Source: JACVRW01 sp034664005 (lineage in GTDB: Bacteria > Actinomycetota > Thermoleophilia > Solirubrobacterales > Thermoleophilaceae). From it: 15,562 nucleotides of DNA. Below are positions 12,271 through 15,562 of the stretch, one piece after another. The notes beneath the pieces were generated by a model. The model was not told where the DNA came from. It saw only the letters and a list, made by a program, of their open reading frames with translations, and searched no databases. The first letter of the stretch is position 1. Every line of letters starts with the position of its first letter. The stretch covers positions 1-15,562 of the forward strand of contig JAXDIL010000014.1 in the NCBI GenBank assembly GCA_034664005.1. The letters are read 5' to 3'. Position numbers and translations under genes: made by a program.

Positions 12271-13122
12271 GTGGAGGCGATCGAGTTCGAGGTGCTGAGG
12301 CAGATCCCCGGCGCCGGCAGCATCACCCTGAGGGGCGAGACGCTCGGCGAGGGCCCTCCCGTGGTCCTCCTGCACGGCCTCTCGGCCACGCGGCGAAACG
12401 TGGTTCAGGGCTCGCGGGCGCTCGTGAAGCGCGGCTATCGCCTGATCTCCTACGACGCTCGCGGCCACGGCCGCTCCTCGCCCGCGCCGAGCTACGAGTA
12501 CCCCGACCTCGTAGGCGACCTGGCGGCCGTGCTCGACGAGCTGGAGCTGGACAGCGCCGCCCTGGTGGGGAGCTCGATGGGCGCGGCAACCGCGATGGCG
12601 TTCACGCTCGAGCATCCGGAGCGGGTCCCGGCGCTGGTGCAGATCACGCCCGCGTACACGGGCTACGCCCGCACGGGGGATGCGGACGGCGCGACGTGGG
12701 AGAAGCTCGCGAGCGCGCTCGACGACGGCATCGACGCCTTCGTCGAGCTCGCACAGCCCCAGGGGCTTCCCGAGCGCTGGCGCGACGTGGCACGCGAGGC
12801 CACCCGGCAGCGGATGGAGCGCCACGCCGACCTGTCCTCGGTGGCGCAGGCCCTGCGCGAGGTTCCGAGCTCGATCGCCTGGAAGGGCCTCGACGTGCTG
12901 TCCGAGCTCGACGTCCCCGTGCTGGTGGTGGGCTCGCAGGACGAGTCCGACTTCCTCCACCCGCTCGGAGTGGCCGAGGAGTACTGCCGCAAGCTGCCCC
13001 GGGGCGAGCTCGTGGTCGAGGCGAAGGGTGACTCTCCGCTCGCCTGGCAGGGGGCGCGGCTGTCGAACGTGATCGCCGATTTCCTGGAGCGGGTCGGCTA
13101 TCCCGGCGAACGCCGGCAGTGA
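12271..13122 (+). CDS. Alpha/beta-fold hydrolase, catalytic histidine not evident
   Basis: A 283-residue alpha/beta hydrolase of unknown substrate. The oxyanion-hole HG is at 35-36 (VVLLHGLSATRR), YDARGHGRS at 61-69, and the nucleophile elbow GSSMG at 100-104 makes Ser102 the expected nucleophile. A cap region lies at about 125-205. After the penultimate strand, VPVLVVGSQDESDFLHP (215-231) offers Asp224 or Asp227 as the acid. The last loop, where the catalytic His normally follows a Gly, reads AKGDSPLAWQG (251-261) with no His. The protein may therefore be a non-hydrolytic homologue or use another residue. It is the only plus-strand gene here, inserted between yggS and sepF; its codon use resembles its neighbours. 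The GTG at 12271 has no ribosome site of its own, which suits either a leaderless mRNA or coupling to the short upstream frame. Confidence 0.88.
   Translation: MEAIEFEVLRQIPGAGSITLRGETLGEGPPVVLLHGLSATRRNVVQGSRALVKRGYRLISYDARGHGRSSPAPSYEYPDLVGDLAAVLDELELDSAALVGSSMGAATAMAFTLEHPERVPALVQITPAYTGYARTGDADGATWEKLASALDDGIDAFVELAQPQGLPERWRDVAREATRQRMERHADLSSVAQALREVPSSIAWKGLDVLSELDVPVLVVGSQDESDFLHPLGVAEEYCRKLPRGELVVEAKGDSPLAWQGARLSNVIADFLERVGYPGERRQ
13103..13116. terminator. Short GC hairpin at the convergent gene ends
   Basis: CCGGCG and CGCCGG arms, separated by AA, form a perfect inverted repeat inside the last codons of the hydrolase, 3 nt before its stop and 10 nt beyond the yggS stop on the other strand. 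Only 4 nt separate the two genes, so this is the only obvious structure that could halt transcription from both sides. There is no U-tract, so efficient termination is doubtful. Confidence 0.25.
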
Positions 13123-13126
13123 CCCC

Positions 13127-13738
13127 TCAGTGCTCGTCGTACAGCAGGCTGCCGAGGCGCACGATCGTTGCGCCCTCCTCCGCCGCCACCACGTAGTCCT
13201 GGGTCGTTCCCATCGACAGGCGTGACAGGCCGTGCTCGGCCGCCAGCTCGGCCAGGCGGGCGAAGTGGCCGCGGTTGTCCTCGGCTCGCTCCACGAAGGG
13301 CGGCATCGTCATCAGGCCCGTGACCGGGACCGGGCAGCGCGCTATGAAGTCGCCCAGCTCGGCGGGCGCGACGCCGGCCTTGCCCTCCTCGCCCGCCACG
13401 TTCACCTGGATCAGCACCTCGTTCGCGGGATGCTCGACGAGCTTCGCGAGGGCCGACTCCGACGCCAGCGAGTGGATCAGCCGGACGTTCGGGGCCACGT
13501 CCTTCACCTTGCGGCTCTGGAGCTGGCCGATGAAGTCCCAGGTGAAGAGGTCGACGTGGGCGGCCTGCTTGTCGAGCAGCTCCTGGGCGCGGTTCTCGCC
13601 GACGAGCTCGATGCCGGCCTCGGCCAGCGCCGGCAGATCGGCGGCGTCGACGTACTTGACCGCCGCGAGCACCTCGACCTCCGGGCCGATCCGCTCGCGG
13701 ACCGTCTCCAGATTGCGTCGTATGACCTCAGGATTCAT
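13127..13738 (-). CDS. yggS: YggS-family pyridoxal phosphate-binding protein (PLP homeostasis)
   Basis: A 203-residue single-domain PLP-binding TIM-barrel protein of the YggS/PLPBP (COG0325) family, which buffers PLP and influences amino-acid metabolism; no catalytic reaction is established. The PLP lysine is expected at Lys28 in VLAAVKYV (23-30). GENRAQELLDK (47-57), WDFIGQLQSRK (67-77), QVNVAGEEGKAGV (111-123) and LSMGTTQDY (173-181) followed by GATIVRLGSLL (188-198) are typical, with Gly and Ser/Thr residues that hold the phosphate. It is somewhat shorter than the usual 220-235 residues, through a trimmed N-terminus, and all core motifs are present. The ATG at 13738 overlaps the end of pgeF by 11 nt. 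The yggS-sepF association is common in Gram-positive bacteria. Confidence 0.95.
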   Translation of the reverse strand: MNPEVIRRNLETVRERIGPEVEVLAAVKYVDAADLPALAEAGIELVGENRAQELLDKQAAHVDLFTWDFIGQLQSRKVKDVAPNVRLIHSLASESALAKLVEHPANEVLIQVNVAGEEGKAGVAPAELGDFIARCPVPVTGLMTMPPFVERAEDNRGHFARLAELAAEHGLSRLSMGTTQDYVVAAEEGATIVRLGSLLYDEH

Positions 13739-14435
13739 CGCGCACGATGATGCCCGCCTGGCGGCCGGTCACGCCTCTGTCGCGGCGGTGGGAGAAGTAC
13801 AGCTCGGGCTCGCAGCTCGTGCATCGGTCGACGTGCCGGACGTCGACGACGCCCGCCGCGGCGAGCTTGGCGGCGATCACGGCGCGCAGATCGAGCATGC
13901 GCCCCGACGCGACACCCTCGATGGCGGAGAACGCCTCGAGCACCTCGTCCCCCACCTCGTAACAGCAGCCGCCGATGCCCGGTCCGACCGCGGCAGATGG
14001 CACCGAGCCGAACCGCGATAGCGCCTTCTCCACGATCCCGCCGGCCAGCGGACGCCAGCCGCAGTGGAGCATCGCCACCTGCTCGCCGTCAGAGAGCGCC
14101 ACCGGAAAGCAGTCCGCCACGAGGACGAGCAGCCCCAGGGCCGGCTCGCGCGTGAGGTGGCCGTCCACCCGCTCGAGGTCCTTGCCGCCCGGCTCGGCGT
14201 AGGCGCGCTCCGGCGGCGGCTCCGTCCAGTCGCGCAGCTCGGTGCCGTGCACCTGCCAGCCCATCGCCATCCGCTCCGGCGCCACGCTCGCCTGCGCCGC
14301 CGCGCGCCGGCGGTTCTCGGTCACACGATCGGGCAGGTCGTCGGTCAGGATGCCGAGGTTGAGCGACTCGTACGGACCCTCGCTGACGCCGCCCTGGCGC
14401 GTCGTGAAGGTCGCCGTCGCGTTCGGCAGCCTCAC
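13728..14435 (-). CDS. pgeF: Peptidoglycan editing factor PgeF (YfiH/YlmD, DUF152 family)
   Basis: A 235-residue protein of the family once called polyphenol oxidase or laccase domain. Members have been shown to keep wrongly incorporated residues out of peptidoglycan precursors, and relatives have purine-nucleoside activities. The three metal ligands are visible: His63 in GWQVHG (59-64), Cys109 in VADCFPVAL (106-114), and His124 in MLHCGWR (122-128). The GPGIGGCCYEVG segment (151-162) is diagnostic. The GTG at 14435 overlaps the upstream stop as GTGA and has GGGAG 8 nt before it, while a longer upstream reading is only Arg/Gly-rich sequence inside the neighbouring gene. It is followed directly by yggS, as in many division-associated clusters. 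Confidence 0.94.
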   Translation of the reverse strand: MRLPNATATFTTRQGGVSEGPYESLNLGILTDDLPDRVTENRRRAAAQASVAPERMAMGWQVHGTELRDWTEPPPERAYAEPGGKDLERVDGHLTREPALGLLVLVADCFPVALSDGEQVAMLHCGWRPLAGGIVEKALSRFGSVPSAAVGPGIGGCCYEVGDEVLEAFSAIEGVASGRMLDLRAVIAAKLAAAGVVDVRHVDRCTSCEPELYFSHRRDRGVTGRQAGIIVRDES

Positions 14436-15562
14436 GGGGCGGGCTCCCGGGCGAGCAGCAGCGCGACCTCGAGCTCCTCGCCGCGCCCGGACACGATCCC
14501 GTCGAGCTTGCGGCGCAGCGTCTCCTCGAGAGCACGGCCGATGTCTGGACCCTCCGGGACGCCCGCGGCGAGCAGGTCCGCGCCCGAGATCTCGAGGGCG
14601 ACCCCGCGCAGATCCGTGACCCACTTCAGCACGGTCTCGGACGGGGCCCGCAGCGCCATGGCGAGCGCAAGCGCCTCGAGTGGCTCCTTGGCCAGCAGCT
14701 CGCGCAGCTCCGACGGCGTGTGCTCGCGCTCGCGAAGCGCCATGGCCAGCCGCGGCCCCACGCGGGCCGCCCGCGAGGCGGCGTCGCGCTGCTCGGCGGG
14801 CAGGCTCAGGTCGGCCAGCCAGATGTCGAGCTTCTCCGCTGCGCTCTCCACCAGCGCGGCGAGCGCGGCGACGGCGGGGTCCGCCTGGACCGCGGCGGCG
14901 GCGTTGATCGCGATGGCGCCGAGCGCCGCCGAGGCCACCAGCTCCGGGTCCGGGTCGAGATCGGGATGGAGCGCGCTGTGGATCTCGAGCTCGCGCAGCC
15001 GCTCGATCCCCCTCCTCAGCTCGTGCTCTCGGAGCAGCGCCATCAGGTCGGTCCGGATTCGATCGCCGGAGACGGTCGAGAGCGCCTCCGCCGCCACGGC
15101 CTCGCGCGCCAGGCGCTCGGTCTCCGGATCAAGCGCAAAGTCCAGACGCGCTGCGTAGCGCAGCGCGCGCAGGAGCCGGGTGGGGTCGTCCAGGAAGCTG
15201 CGCTCGTGGAGTACCCGGATCACGCCGGCCTCGAGGTCGGCCGCGCCGCCGTAGGGGTCGTAGAGGTGGCCGAGGTCGTCGCCGGTGAGGGCAATGGCCA
15301 TGGCGTTGACTGTGAAGTCGCGGCGCTTCAGGTCCTCGTCGAGCGACGCCGGGGCCACCCGCGGCAGCTCACCGGGCGCGTCGTAGACCTCCTGCCGCGT
15401 GCTGGCGAAGTTGTAGTTCTCGTCGGCGGTCGCCACGGTCGCCGTGCCGAAGCGCTCGTACTCCTTGAACTCGCCGCCGAGCCGGTCCGCGACGGCGCGC
15501 GCTGCGGCGCGGGCATCGCCCTCGACGGCGATGTCCACGTCGTGTGGGTCGGTGTCGCGAAG
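14432..15562 (-). CDS. CCA tRNA nucleotidyltransferase / poly(A) polymerase-family protein, 5' end missing
   Basis: A class II nucleotidyltransferase truncated by the window edge; 376 residues are visible and the N-terminal glycine-rich GGxVR region lies outside. The frame is open to the last base. The DVD at visible residues 8-10 is the metal-binding acidic pair, which shows that the GTG at 15538 is an internal valine codon and not the start. RRDFTVNAMA (80-89), DPYGGAADLEAGVIRVL (102-118) and DDPTRLLRALRYAARL (125-140) are hallmark motifs for the head and neck. The C-terminal part is helical and Ala-rich, with no HD phosphohydrolase motif seen. It probably adds CCA to tRNA 3' ends, but separate CC- and A-adding enzymes share these motifs and cannot be excluded. 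It overlaps pgeF as GTGA. Confidence 0.88.
   Translation of the reverse strand, partial: LRDTDPHDVDIAVEGDARAAARAVADRLGGEFKEYERFGTATVATADENYNFASTRQEVYDAPGELPRVAPASLDEDLKRRDFTVNAMAIALTGDDLGHLYDPYGGAADLEAGVIRVLHERSFLDDPTRLLRALRYAARLDFALDPETERLAREAVAAEALSTVSGDRIRTDLMALLREHELRRGIERLRELEIHSALHPDLDPDPELVASAALGAIAINAAAAVQADPAVAALAALVESAAEKLDIWLADLSLPAEQRDAASRAARVGPRLAMALREREHTPSELRELLAKEPLEALALAMALRAPSETVLKWVTDLRGVALEISGADLLAAGVPEGPDIGRALEETLRRKLDGIVSGRGEELEVALLLAREPAP

Noticed and set aside
12132..13031. A plus-strand frame of about 300 codons overlapping the hydrolase in another frame
   Set aside because: It is Arg/Gly/Ala-rich without motifs, whereas the frame from 12271 carries clear alpha/beta hydrolase motifs.
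15538..15562. GTG at 15538 as the true start of the nucleotidyltransferase
   Set aside because: The codon lies within the catalytic DVD motif and the frame is open to the window edge, so the gene is truncated here.
1..15562. Search for mobile elements, CRISPR arrays, tRNA or rRNA genes, or a defence-type gene cluster
   Set aside because: No transposase or integrase, no regularly spaced direct repeats, and no recognised RNA gene was seen; nearly all the sequence is accounted for by housekeeping genes.

Overview
This window looks like a chromosomal core region of a high-GC Gram-positive bacterium. I place it in Actinomycetota, and more tentatively in class Thermoleophilia (Solirubrobacterales). 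The grounds are very high GC in third codon positions, frequent GTG starts, SepF plus YggT, a short EF-Ts, an S2 with a charged C-terminal tail, and start sites that look leaderless. The placement is inference from sequence style and gene content, with no database comparison. All genes but one (the alpha/beta hydrolase at 12271-13122) lie on the minus strand, so the natural reading direction is from 15562 down to 1.

Read that way, block 1 (15562-13127) is a 5'-truncated CCA-adding-type nucleotidyltransferase, then pgeF and yggS, all overlapping. A single plus-strand alpha/beta hydrolase (12271-13122) follows, convergent with yggS by 4 nt and divergent from sepF. Block 2 (12160-9160) is sepF, proC-like, yggT, lspA and rluD: division-ring anchoring, proline synthesis or a divergent reductase, lipoprotein signal peptidase and 23S pseudouridine synthase. 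It ends in a clear UUCG-loop intrinsic terminator at 9120-9154.

Block 3 (about 9110-2417) is the classic rpsB-tsf-pyrH-frr-uppS-cdsA-dxr-rseP run. It covers translation (S2, EF-Ts, ribosome recycling), UMP phosphorylation, and envelope lipid and isoprenoid supply (MEP pathway, undecaprenyl diphosphate, CDP-diacylglycerol), then site-2 intramembrane proteolysis. The genes are joined by overlaps (GTGA three times, TGATG once) or gaps of 2-10 nt, implying one transcript with translational coupling. A long hairpin lies just after rseP. Block 4 is an acyl-CoA synthetase with a candidate leaderless promoter, then a small putative exported protein. That protein has a near-consensus promoter of its own, covered by a 21-bp imperfect palindrome that looks like an operator.

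I see no mobile element, CRISPR array, RNA gene or clear novel multi-gene system. The points most worth a second look are small: a short reading frame with a full-length Shine-Dalgarno just upstream of, and in frame with, the hydrolase; that hydrolase's apparent lack of a catalytic histidine; the operator-promoter at 605-634; the long post-rseP hairpin; and the structured rpsB leader.
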